Shown: positions 23,165 through 31,266 of the stretch, one piece after another | How the letters are laid out: the number at the start of each line of letters is the position of its first letter | Numbering within the stretch: the stretch's first letter is position 1 | Source of the DNA: Candidatus Melainabacteria bacterium MEL.A1 | Lineage (GTDB): Bacteria; Cyanobacteriota; Vampirovibrionia; Gastranaerophilales; Gastranaerophilaceae | DNA length: 64,000 bases | NCBI GenBank assembly: GCA_001765415.1 | Contig: CP017245.1 | Coordinates: 1,302,001 to 1,366,000 of the forward strand | Reading direction: 5' to 3' | Made by a program: the position numbers and the translations under genes | The notes under the pieces: model-generated | What the model saw: the letters and a program-made list of their open reading frames with translations, nothing else | Databases searched by the model: none | Told to the model about the DNA's origin: nothing

Positions 23165-25510
23165 ATGCAAACCAGTCTATTTGAGCAACAAACACAACAA
23201 CAAAAATATGCTTCTGCCCTTGTTAATATTAAGGGGTTGGGGGTAAAAACATTTAGTTATTTAATACCTGACGAAATGAAGGATAAAATTCAAATCGGTC
23301 AGGCAATTTTGGTTCCTTTTGGTAGACAAGGACTTATCAATGCTTTTTGTGTTGGGTTTTCGGATTATATTGCCGGAAATTTTAAGGTAAAAAAAATAAG
23401 TAAAATTCTTGATGAAACTCCGTTGTTCTCAATAGATTATTTGAAACTTTTAGAATGGGTGGCTAATTACTATTGTTGTGATTTAGTGACTGTTTTGAAT
23501 GCAGCAATCCCAATGAAATTAATAGAAAAAGCCTCAAAAACTGAAACGTTAATTGAGTTTGAAAAATATGATGGTGCTACTAAACGTCAAGAAGAAATTT
23601 TAAAGCTTCTTGAAAAATCAGGTAAAATGCCATTGATTTTGTTTGAAAAATATGCAAAAACAACAAGAAACACAATCAAAAAACTTGAGACATTAGGGTG
23701 CGTAAAACTTTATCAAGAAGAATTATATAGAAATCCATTAGATATTTTGCAAATTACTCAAAGAGAACCGCTATTTGAACTTTCAGGCGATCAAAAAAAA
23801 GTGTATGAGGGGATAAAAAGATGCATAGATGCAAAGATGCAAAGATGCGAAGTTGAAATAGCTGATAGTGGCGACGTAGATACTTCGACTCAACCCGAAA
23901 CGAACTGTGCTTCTGAGCCTTCAAGTCTCTGTGCCTCTATTTCTCATCCTGAAATTCTTTTGCATGGTGTTACGGCATCCGGTAAAACAGAAGTTTATTT
24001 TAAATTAATTGATGATACTATAAAATCTGGAAAAAATGTTTTGTTTCTTGCTCCGGAAATAGCTTTAGCATCGCAGTTAACCAAAAGACTTGCCAAAAAA
24101 TTCGGTACAGAAGATGTTGCAATTTGGCATAGCAGTATTTCTGATGGTGAAAGATATGATGTTTGGCAAAAATTATACAAAGATGAAATTAAAATTCTTG
24201 CAGGCGCACGTTCTGCTGTTTTTGCACCATTAAAAAACATCGGGTTGATCATAATAGATGAGGAACATGAGGGAGCTTATAAGCAGACAACTCCAGCTCC
24301 TCGTTATGATGCGAGGGTTGTCGCAAGAAAATTGGCAGAGTTCCATAATTGCCCGTTGTTATTGGGTTCTGCAACACCTGATATTTCAACATATTATAGA
24401 GCTATGAATACGGGGAATTTATTTGAACTTAAAAAACGTTATAACGATGCAAAAGTCCCTCCGGTTGTGGTAATCAATATGCAGGAATACGGGCGTGCTG
24501 CGTATAGAAGTGTTATTTCAAAACCTATGCAGGTAGAGATTAGGGAAACTCTTGATCAAGGAAAACAAGTTATTTTGTTGATAAATAGACGTGGTTTTTC
24601 TACATATACTCAATGTCAGGCATGCGGGCATGTTATAGAATGCCCAAATTGCGCTATTCCAATGATTTGGCATGCAAAGGATCAAATGTTGAAATGTCAT
24701 TATTGCAATCACGCAGAATATTTTCCTGATGTTTGCCCTGAATGCGGTTCTGATGCGTTTAAAAATAGCGGTACAGGTACTCAAAAAATTGAGCAGTATA
24801 TCAAGGAGCTTTTCCCTGAAAATAATGTAGAACGAATTGATAGTGATATTTTGGTTAGAAAAGGTGAGCATATAAGGCTTTTAGAAAAATTTCAACGAGG
24901 TGATATTGATATTCTTGTCGGAACTCAAATGATTGCAAAAGGCTTGGATAACCCGAATGTTACATTGGTCGGCGTAATTTCTGCTGACGCAAGTTTCAAT
25001 TTGCCTGATTTTAGGGCATCAGAAAGAGGGTTTCAATTATTGACACAGGTTGCTGGTCGTGCCGGTAGGGGGGAATTTGCTGGGAAAGTGCTTTTCCAAA
25101 CTTACAACCCTGATTTTTACGCACTAGAAAGCGCAAAATCTCAAAATTATGGTGAATTTTATACTGCAGAAATCGCAGCGAGAGAGGAATTTGATTATCC
25201 TCCGTTTAGTCAAATTATAAGATTAATTTTAAGTTCTCAAAACGGTTTTAGAGCAGAAAAATCTGCTCAAGAAATCGCAATGAGATTAAGTTTGATGGTC
25301 GAAAAATTCGGAATATCTGAGAGGATAGAGGTTTTAGGTCCGACTCCTTGCGTAATTGAGAGAATAAATAGCCAATATCGTTTTCAGATACTTATAAAAA
25401 ATAAAATGGGCGAAAAAGGACATCAATTCGTTTCAAGCTTTATGAACAAAATCATAATGCCAAAAGATATCCGCCTCGCAATTGATGTTGATCCGTTGGA
25501 TATTTTGTAG
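23165..25510 (+). CDS. priA: Primosomal replication helicase PriA
   Basis: PriA restarts stalled replication forks by reloading the replicative helicase. The 781-residue protein has the N-terminal DNA-binding domain, Walker A GVTASGKTEVYF near residue 268, DEEH box IIDEEHEGAYKQ near 362, and paired zinc motifs in the insert (CQACGHVIECPNC, CHYCNHAEYFPDVCPEC). Around residues 218-258, just before the helicase core, lies a non-family stretch encoded by an octamer repeat (GATGCAAA x4), still in frame. No SD precedes the ATG; a repeat occupies the promoter region. Confidence 0.93.
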   Translation: MQTSLFEQQTQQQKYASALVNIKGLGVKTFSYLIPDEMKDKIQIGQAILVPFGRQGLINAFCVGFSDYIAGNFKVKKISKILDETPLFSIDYLKLLEWVANYYCCDLVTVLNAAIPMKLIEKASKTETLIEFEKYDGATKRQEEILKLLEKSGKMPLILFEKYAKTTRNTIKKLETLGCVKLYQEELYRNPLDILQITQREPLFELSGDQKKVYEGIKRCIDAKMQRCEVEIADSGDVDTSTQPETNCASEPSSLCASISHPEILLHGVTASGKTEVYFKLIDDTIKSGKNVLFLAPEIALASQLTKRLAKKFGTEDVAIWHSSISDGERYDVWQKLYKDEIKILAGARSAVFAPLKNIGLIIIDEEHEGAYKQTTPAPRYDARVVARKLAEFHNCPLLLGSATPDISTYYRAMNTGNLFELKKRYNDAKVPPVVVINMQEYGRAAYRSVISKPMQVEIRETLDQGKQVILLINRRGFSTYTQCQACGHVIECPNCAIPMIWHAKDQMLKCHYCNHAEYFPDVCPECGSDAFKNSGTGTQKIEQYIKELFPENNVERIDSDILVRKGEHIRLLEKFQRGDIDILVGTQMIAKGLDNPNVTLVGVISADASFNLPDFRASERGFQLLTQVAGRAGRGEFAGKVLFQTYNPDFYALESAKSQNYGEFYTAEIAAREEFDYPPFSQIIRLILSSQNGFRAEKSAQEIAMRLSLMVEKFGISERIEVLGPTPCVIERINSQYRFQILIKNKMGEKGHQFVSSFMNKIIMPKDIRLAIDVDPLDIL
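23817..23945 (+). repeat. Octamer repeat insertion inside priA
   Basis: GATGCATA-GATGCAAA-GATGCAAA-GATGCGAA octamers at 23820-23851, then a stretch ending in a CTCTGTGCCTCT block about 80 bp on. Same unit as at 6029 and 32829. The frame is preserved. Confidence 0.7.
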
Positions 25511-25630
25511 ATTAGAAGAATTTATGATTAAAAACTTTGCAATGCTTTAGATAGAAATTCGCAAGAAATTTTTGAATTTTTGCCTGATTAAGTATTGTGA
25601 AAAAGGGGTGAATTTAATAAAAAAAATAAG

Positions 25631-25724
25631 TTATAATAAAAACACAGAGCGGTAGTTTCTCAAGCTACCGAAACTCTATATGAAGTCTAAACGGTTCTTA
25701 ATTTTTTAATTAAGAACCGTTTTA
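25631..25724 (+). ncRNA. Candidate small RNA between priA and dxr
   Basis: TATAAT at 25631-25636 predicts a start near 25643. The following 80 nt hold a hairpin CGGTAG/CTACCG (25651-25671 region) and a perfect 15-bp terminator stem AAACGGTTCTTAATT/AATTAAGAACCGTTT (25688-25721) followed by a T-rich tail. No SD-ATG pair lies inside. It could alternatively be just the priA terminator region. Confidence 0.45.
25688..25724 (+). terminator. Strong terminator between priA and dxr
   Basis: Perfect 15-bp stem with a T4 loop, then TATTTG. The facing dxr transcript would also meet it, but with a poorer tail. Confidence 0.8.
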
Positions 25725-25735
25725 TTTGTAATAAA

Positions 25736-26887
25736 TTAATGTACTTTATTTATATATTCTTTTGTTTTTTCACGGATTTGTTTGTCGACTTCGAAAATCT
25801 CATCAATTGTTGGATTTTTGATGACTTTGTGTTCGTCACACATTCTTTTCGTAATCTCGTATATGTTGTACAATTTAATTCTTCCGTCTAAAAACGCAAA
25901 TACTGCTTCTTCATTTGCTGCATTCAAACAAACAGTTGCGGTTCCGCCGATTTTTCCCATTTCATAAGCCAATTTTACTGTCGGGAATTTTTCGTAATCC
26001 GGTTTTTCAAAATCTAAATGGGCAATTTCTGCAAAACTGAAACTTTTTGACTTAATACCTTCAAAGCGATCAGGATATGTAATTGCATACTGAATAGGAA
26101 TGTGCATGCTAGGTAAACCTAGTTGCGCAATTACACTGCCATCAACATATTCAATCGCAGAATGCACAATACTTTGCGGATGTACTACAACATCAATATC
26201 GTCATAATCAAATCCAAAGAGGTGGTGAGCTTCTATGATTTCCAATCCTTTGTTCATCAATGTTGCGCTATCAACAGTAATTTTTTTCCCCATATTCCAT
26301 CTTGGATGTGCAAGTGCCTGTTCTACGGTTGCATTTTTCATATCTTCAACTGTTTTGTGAAGAAATGGTCCGCCAGATGCAGTAATGATAAGTTTATCAA
26401 CTTGGTTAATATCTTTTATGCACTGATGAATAGCACAGTGTTCGCTATCTACAGGAACGATTTTTACACCGTACTTTTTAGCTTCTGCCATAACAATGTC
26501 GCCTGCCATAACAAGTGTTTCTTTGTTAGCTAAAGCAATATCAATACCGTTTCGGATAGCTGTTAATGTTGGTTTTAACCCGATTTTGCCCGAACACGCA
26601 ACAAGAATAATGTCATTTTCTTTGTTAGAACAAATTTCTTCAAGTCCTTCAGAGCCGTGAAGAATTTTGTAAGAATTGCCTTCACAATTGCCAGTTTGCG
26701 CATTATGACAAATATATTTAGGTTTAAATTTTTCTGCTTGTTTTTTTAATAATTCAACATTGTGTCCACCGGCAAGAGCGATTATTTCAAATTTGTCTTG
26801 AAGTTTTTCGATAACTTCTAATGCTTGAGTACCGATTGAACCTGTAGAACCGATTATACTAATTTTCTTCTTCTTATTATTATCCAT
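25736..26887 (-). CDS. dxr: 1-deoxy-D-xylulose 5-phosphate reductoisomerase
   Basis: Dxr forms methylerythritol phosphate, the first committed step of the MEP isoprenoid pathway (ispE is at 1.3 kb). The 383-residue enzyme has the NADPH loop IIGSTGSIGTQALEV, the LANKETLVMAG block near residue 122, DSEHCAIHQC with the metal Asp/Glu near 148, and HPRWNMGKKITVDSATLMNK near 196-210. No clear SD; the ATG is preceded by A-rich sequence. The 150-bp upstream region contains an octamer inverted repeat. Confidence 0.95.
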   Translation of the reverse strand: MDNNKKKKISIIGSTGSIGTQALEVIEKLQDKFEIIALAGGHNVELLKKQAEKFKPKYICHNAQTGNCEGNSYKILHGSEGLEEICSNKENDIILVACSGKIGLKPTLTAIRNGIDIALANKETLVMAGDIVMAEAKKYGVKIVPVDSEHCAIHQCIKDINQVDKLIITASGGPFLHKTVEDMKNATVEQALAHPRWNMGKKITVDSATLMNKGLEIIEAHHLFGFDYDDIDVVVHPQSIVHSAIEYVDGSVIAQLGLPSMHIPIQYAITYPDRFEGIKSKSFSFAEIAHLDFEKPDYEKFPTVKLAYEMGKIGGTATVCLNAANEEAVFAFLDGRIKLYNIYEITKRMCDEHKVIKNPTIDEIFEVDKQIREKTKEYINKVH

Positions 26888-26950
26888 TATTTTTCTATCT
26901 TTTCATTTATTGTTGGCAGTTATGCCTAATTTACTGTATTTTGAGCTTTT

Positions 26951-27027
26951 AAACCACTAAGACACTAAGTTGCTAAGTTCATATCAATTTCTGAAATGTC
27001 TTAGAGGCTTAGTGTCCTAGTGTCTTA
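26951..27027. repeat. Octamer inverted repeat (family B) between dxr and the hydrogenase
   Basis: Left arm CACTAAGACACTAAGTTGCT, right arm the imperfect complement GGCTTAGTGTCCTAGTGTCT, about 25 bp apart. Period is 8 nt (CACTAAGA). It may also act as terminator for the hydrogenase gene, which ends at 27036. Confidence 0.75.
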
Positions 27028-27035
27028 TAGCTTTT

Positions 27036-28499
27036 TTATTTATGTACTTCTGTGTATGGTTTGCTTTCATTTACGTAATTTGTAACTTGTTTCAATGCAG
27101 GTTTGTAAGCGTTAACAGTTGAATTTCCGCCTAAACAACCGCCAGTACAAGCCATAACTTCAATTAAGTTACCTAAATCGCAAGTTCCGTTTTTAGCATA
27201 TTTTTTCAAATCTCTTACAGATTGTTTTGTTAAGCCGTCAATTACAACAGGTTTAACTTCAACATTTTCTGGTACAAGAACTTGAACAGCTTTTGCAACA
27301 CCGCCTGTTACACAGTAGTTTCTAGCTTCTGCTGATGATTGAACTTTAAATTCGCTATCAGCGCATTCTGCAACTTTAATTTCTTTCGCAGTCATCCAAG
27401 CTCCAACTTCTTCGTAGTTGATAACAAAATCAACATTGTTGTTATTTAATGCTTCACGTTTTTTAGCTACACAAGGGCTGAAGAACACAGTAACCGCATC
27501 AGGATTTTCTTTTTTTACGATTTCTGCAGTATAATACATTGGAGTTTTTGTATCAGAGCGGAAAGGTTTCATTTCTGGCAAATGCTTGTCAACAAGTTCG
27601 TTGTAACCTGCACAACAAGAAGTTGTCATGAATTTTTCTCCTTTTTCCATTCTTTCAACAAATTCGGTTGCCTCATTTTTACTTGTAATGTCTGCACCTT
27701 GTGCAACTTCGTAAACATCAGAGAAACCTAATTCAAGAATAGCTTCTTTCAATTGAGTTGCGGTGCAAGGTAATTGACCTAACATTGCAGGAGCAATCAT
27801 TGCTATAACTTTTTTACCTGCTTTAATATTTTTCAAAACATCAATAATTTGACTTTTTTCGTGAACTGCACCGAAAGGACAAGCAGATGCACATTTTCCG
27901 CAAGAAATACATTTGTCAAAATCAATTCTTGCGTGGCCATCTTCGTCTTTTGCAATTGCGCCTACAGGACAAGCGTTTTCGCAAGGAACAATAATTCTTT
28001 GAATTGCTTGATAAGGACAAACTTGAGCGCACATTCCGCAATTTTTGCATTTTTCAGGGTCAATATGAGATTTCCCGTCATGTACAGAAATTGCTCCAAA
28101 TCTACAAGTGCTTTCACAAGGTCTTGCAACACAACCTTGACACAAATCAGTTACGTGTATTCTTGAAGGTACACAACCTTTGCAGGCAGTTGTAAGAACA
28201 GTTAATGGATGTTCTTCCGGTTTTTCTCTGTTTTCAGCATTTTTTGCAACTTCTGATAACAAAGTGCTATCGTTGGTTTCTTCAATAGATGAACCCAAAC
28301 CTGCGATAGCTCTATCTCTAAGAATTGCTCTTTCTTTATAAATACAACATCTGTAAGGAACTTCACTTCCTTTTGGTCGCATGTCGTAAGGAATTAATCT
28401 TGTATTTTCTTCAAAATTGTCACTCAAATAAGCTTTGATTAATCTGATTAAGATTTCTTTTTTTAAATTAGCTGTTTGTTTTGGAGTATTCATTGCCAT
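27036..28499 (-). CDS. Monomeric [FeFe] hydrogenase with multiple [4Fe-4S] ferredoxin motifs
   Basis: A 487-residue cytosolic enzyme that evolves or consumes H2. The middle (residues about 105-215) carries ferredoxin-type Cys clusters, including CKNCGMCAQVCPYQ and CISCGKCASACPFG. The H-cluster domain has L1 TTSCCAGY, L2 FSPCVAKKREA and L3 EVMACTGGCLGG. All four H-cluster Cys are kept, but L1 lacks the usual Pro-Ala-Trp after CC, and L3 lacks the following GGGxP, so this belongs to a divergent subgroup (group B-like, by inference). A 100-residue N-terminal region is family-specific. GAGGTG lies 12 nt before the ATG. HydF at 48.8 kb supports cluster assembly. Confidence 0.9.
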   Translation of the reverse strand: MAMNTPKQTANLKKEILIRLIKAYLSDNFEENTRLIPYDMRPKGSEVPYRCCIYKERAILRDRAIAGLGSSIEETNDSTLLSEVAKNAENREKPEEHPLTVLTTACKGCVPSRIHVTDLCQGCVARPCESTCRFGAISVHDGKSHIDPEKCKNCGMCAQVCPYQAIQRIIVPCENACPVGAIAKDEDGHARIDFDKCISCGKCASACPFGAVHEKSQIIDVLKNIKAGKKVIAMIAPAMLGQLPCTATQLKEAILELGFSDVYEVAQGADITSKNEATEFVERMEKGEKFMTTSCCAGYNELVDKHLPEMKPFRSDTKTPMYYTAEIVKKENPDAVTVFFSPCVAKKREALNNNNVDFVINYEEVGAWMTAKEIKVAECADSEFKVQSSAEARNYCVTGGVAKAVQVLVPENVEVKPVVIDGLTKQSVRDLKKYAKNGTCDLGNLIEVMACTGGCLGGNSTVNAYKPALKQVTNYVNESKPYTEVHK

Positions 28500-28623
28500 A
28501 ATTTTATTTCACACCTCATTGCTATTACACATATACTAAATTATGGCATAAACATGGAATTTTTCAAATAAAACTCGTATAGATTATTCTGAAATTTTTT
28601 CAGATGCGATCAAGAATTATAAT

Positions 28624-28652
28624 AGATTGCGCAACAAGTGCGCAATGACATG
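28624..28652 (-). repeat. GTCATTGCGCACTTGTTGCG palindromic repeat, inverted copy
   Basis: Same core as at 7529 and 7711, with inner stem ATTGCGCA/TGCGCAAT. It lies between lipA and the hydrogenase gene. Confidence 0.75.
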
Positions 28653-28691
28653 TGTTAAAAATATGAACCAAAATAATTTTTCTGATAAGGT

Positions 28692-28755
28692 ATATTCACT
28701 ACTCGCCACTCACCATTCATACCTATTTTAACGATAAGGACTTTTCACTTTTCAC
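28692..28755 (-). repeat. Family A composite repeat, inverted copy of the 2088-2150 unit
   Basis: On the reverse strand: a GTGAAAAGTGAAAAGTCC block, ATCGTTA, then ATGAATGGTGAGTGGCGAGT. This parallels 2088-2150 block by block. Confidence 0.75.
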
Positions 28756-28764
28756 GCAAAAAAC

Positions 28765-29607
28765 TTATACCAACTCAGCTGCTCTATATGAGCTTCTTAC
28801 TAAAGGTCCGATTTGGTGGTTTTTAATTCCGACTTTATTAGCTAATTCTCTCAGTTTGTCGTATTCTTCTGGAGTATAATATTTGGCAACTTCAAGATGG
28901 TGTTTTGAAGGTTGAATATATTGTCCTATAGTGACAATATCACATCCGACATTTTTCAAATCAATAAGAGTCTGTTCAATTTGTTCAAAAGTTTCACCTA
29001 ATCCGATTATTAAACCTGATTTTGTTAAAATATCGCTATTATCTTTAACATATTTCAAAACTTCTAAAGAGCATTCATAATCTCCTTGTGGGCGAACGGA
29101 TTTGAAAATATCTTGAACTGCCTCAATGTTGTGGTTAAATACATCCGGATGAGCTTTTATAATAACGTCTAAACAATCCTTATTTCCCTTAAAATCAGGG
29201 GTTAAAATCTCAATTTTTGTATCAGGGCAAAGTTTTCTGATTTCATAAATGCAATTGGCAAAATGTTCTGCTCCACCATCAGGTAAATCATCTCGGGTTA
29301 CAGACGTGATTACTGCATATTTCAAACCCAACGCTTGAACAGCTTCTGCAACATGTTTCGGTTCTTCTAAATCTAAAGGTTCTGGTCTTGCGCAAGAAAT
29401 GTTGCAATATTTGCAATTTCTTGTACAATCGTTTCCCATAATCAAAAACGTTGCAGTGTTTTTTGTGTAACATTCGTTTTTGTTTGGGCAACGTGCGTTT
29501 TCGCAAACCGTATTAAGACATTTTGTTTTCAAAATCTTTCTCACAGTGCGAGTTTTGTCTGTATCAATAATTGGTCTTTTTAAATAATCAGGTAATCTTC
29601 TTTGCAT
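28765..29607 (-). CDS. lipA: Lipoyl synthase
   Basis: LipA inserts two sulfurs into octanoyl groups on lipoyl domains by radical SAM chemistry. The 280-residue product has the LipA-specific auxiliary-cluster Cys set in CENARCPNKNEC and the radical SAM CTRNCKYCNI (CxxxCxxC) near residue 60, plus the C-terminal RSSYRA motif. The ATG follows a TATAAT by 7 nt with no SD. The lpd-like gene lies 370 bp away on the same strand; no octanoyltransferase is in the window. Confidence 0.94.
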   Translation of the reverse strand: MQRRLPDYLKRPIIDTDKTRTVRKILKTKCLNTVCENARCPNKNECYTKNTATFLIMGNDCTRNCKYCNISCARPEPLDLEEPKHVAEAVQALGLKYAVITSVTRDDLPDGGAEHFANCIYEIRKLCPDTKIEILTPDFKGNKDCLDVIIKAHPDVFNHNIEAVQDIFKSVRPQGDYECSLEVLKYVKDNSDILTKSGLIIGLGETFEQIEQTLIDLKNVGCDIVTIGQYIQPSKHHLEVAKYYTPEEYDKLRELANKVGIKNHQIGPLVRSSYRAAELV

Positions 29608-29614
29608 ATTTTAA

Positions 29615-29620
29615 ATTATA
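29615..29620 (-). promoter_or_regulatory. -10 element of lipA, leaderless geometry
   Basis: TATAAT ends 7 nt before the ATG; no SD. Confidence 0.6.
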
Positions 29621-29703
29621 TAGCAAAAATATTGATTTTCATGACTTAAAACAGTATAATGTAATTAAAAATAAATTTATAACTCAAAAAGGAGTACAGA
29701 TTA

Positions 29704-29946
29704 ATGAAAAAATTAATGACACTTTTATGCTTGTTATGCTTTGCAGGTTGTGCTTATGCAGAAGTTTACGAAATTCCGGGTTCTCGTGTAGAAACAACTT
29801 CTGAAGTTCAAGTTCAACAAGATGGCTCAAAACAAGTTACTGAAACAAAAGTAAAAAGAAGAAGACTTTTGCGTCACAGAGATCAAAACCCTACAAATAC
29901 ATATTGGAACTTTGGTAAAGTTCCTTTCTGGACAGGTTCAATTTAA
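29704..29946 (+). CDS. Small exported protein, possible lipoprotein
   Basis: An 80-residue protein with a signal peptide: MKKLMTLLCLLCFAGC resembles a lipobox (FAGC, Cys at 16), or signal peptidase I may cut after AYA at residue 19. The mature part is short and charged (Lys/Arg near residues 50-60) and ends in WNFGKVPFWTGSI. I do not recognise the family. AAAGGAG precedes the ATG. It is divergent from lipA and converges with the lpd-like gene. Confidence 0.7.
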   Translation: MKKLMTLLCLLCFAGCAYAEVYEIPGSRVETTSEVQVQQDGSKQVTETKVKRRRLLRHRDQNPTNTYWNFGKVPFWTGSI

Positions 29947-29972
29947 GTTTATAACTTGTGTCAGAGTTCTTG

Positions 29973-31220
29973 TTACTTGAACAAGCATTCAAAGATGCCT
30001 TCTGAATATGTAGGATGGGCAAAACATACTTTTTTCAAATCATCAATCGCTATGTTGTTTTGCATAGCGATTGTTATTTCTTGGATTAGAGAGGCAGCCT
30101 CTTTTGAAACAATATGCGCTCCAACGATTTTGCCTTCTTGAGAAAGTATTTTGATAAACCCATCAGAGCAGTTGTCGCAATGAGATTTGCCTAAAGCTGA
30201 AATTAAAATGTTTGATTTTTTGTAATTCCCTTCTTCCAAATCCTGTTCTCTTTTACCAATCCATGCAATTTCTGGGCAACCGTAAACAACTGATGGAACG
30301 AGGTTTTCATTAAATTCAATATTTGCAATTTCTGCGACTGCTTGTTTAATTGCAAAATGCGCTAATTGAATTTTTCCGCACGCATCACCTATGCAAATAT
30401 CGCAATTTTCAATTGGTTGCGGAGTTCTTCCTGTTGCCAGCAAGACAAGTTCCGGTGTTAATATTTCTCCTGATTTAAGAGTTACGTTTTGGTTTTCAAT
30501 TTTTTCAACCCCATTTGATGTGTAGAATTTAATCTTTTTAGATTTAAAAATTCTCTCAACTCTTTTGGAAACTTCAATATCCGCTAAAGGTAAAAGATGG
30601 TCTGCCATTTCAACGATAGTAACTTCAACATCAAACGCTGATAAAATTCTTGCCCATTCAATTCCGATTGCACCAGAACCAATTATGACAATGCTTTTAG
30701 GTAGAGTTTTTAAATTTAAAATATCATCTGATGAAAGAATAAATTTATGATCAAACCTTAAACCATCAAAATCACGAGGTTTTGAGCCTGTTGCAGTAAT
30801 TATTTTTTTACATTCATAAATTTCTTCATTAGCAAATACTTGATTTTCTCCATTTTTCATTGTGTGAGAAGGGATTTTAGCCTCTGCATTAACGACTACA
30901 ACTCCAGAATTTTTTAAAGAAAGTTCTAATGATTTTCTCAATTTTTCAACAATTTTGTCTTTTCTTTCAACAACTTTTGAGTAATCAAAAGATAGGTTTT
31001 CTGCGGTAATTCCTAATTCTGTCGCTGATTTCATTTCTTCATACAGTTCAGCAGAATGCAATATTGCTTTTGTTGGAATGCAACCACGATTTAGGCATAC
31101 ACCGCCAACTTTGTCTTTTTCAAACAAAACTACAGACAATCCCTTACTTCTAGCTTGAAAAGCCACAGTATATCCGGCAGGTCCACCACCAATTATTCCT
31201 AAATCAAATTGTTGTGTCAT
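29973..31220 (-). CDS. lpd: Dihydrolipoyl dehydrogenase-like flavoprotein with an internal deletion
   Basis: A 415-residue pyridine nucleotide-disulfide oxidoreductase. FAD loop IGGGPAGYTVAFQA (residues 9-22), redox disulfide GGVCLNRGCIPTKA (CxxxxC), NAD loop IIGSGAIGIEWA near 178, and catalytic HPTYSEG at the end. Compared with normal Lpd (about 460 residues), roughly 35 residues are missing between ATGRTP and the FAD-contact IGD motif, and the C-terminal tail is short. Function in the pyruvate or glycine complex is likely but not certain. AAGGGG lies 10 nt before the ATG. lipA lies nearby, but no E2 gene is seen. Confidence 0.8.
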   Translation of the reverse strand: MTQQFDLGIIGGGPAGYTVAFQARSKGLSVVLFEKDKVGGVCLNRGCIPTKAILHSAELYEEMKSATELGITAENLSFDYSKVVERKDKIVEKLRKSLELSLKNSGVVVVNAEAKIPSHTMKNGENQVFANEEIYECKKIITATGSKPRDFDGLRFDHKFILSSDDILNLKTLPKSIVIIGSGAIGIEWARILSAFDVEVTIVEMADHLLPLADIEVSKRVERIFKSKKIKFYTSNGVEKIENQNVTLKSGEILTPELVLLATGRTPQPIENCDICIGDACGKIQLAHFAIKQAVAEIANIEFNENLVPSVVYGCPEIAWIGKREQDLEEGNYKKSNILISALGKSHCDNCSDGFIKILSQEGKIVGAHIVSKEAASLIQEITIAMQNNIAIDDLKKVCFAHPTYSEGIFECLFK

Positions 31221-31266
31221 ATTTTATTAACCCCTTTTTTAATCCATCTAAATTTTGTTTAGCCGT

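Noticed and set aside
15588-28755. CRISPR array from repeated heptamers
   Set aside because: Units are 7 nt, contiguous and inverted around a centre, with no regular spacers and no cas genes.
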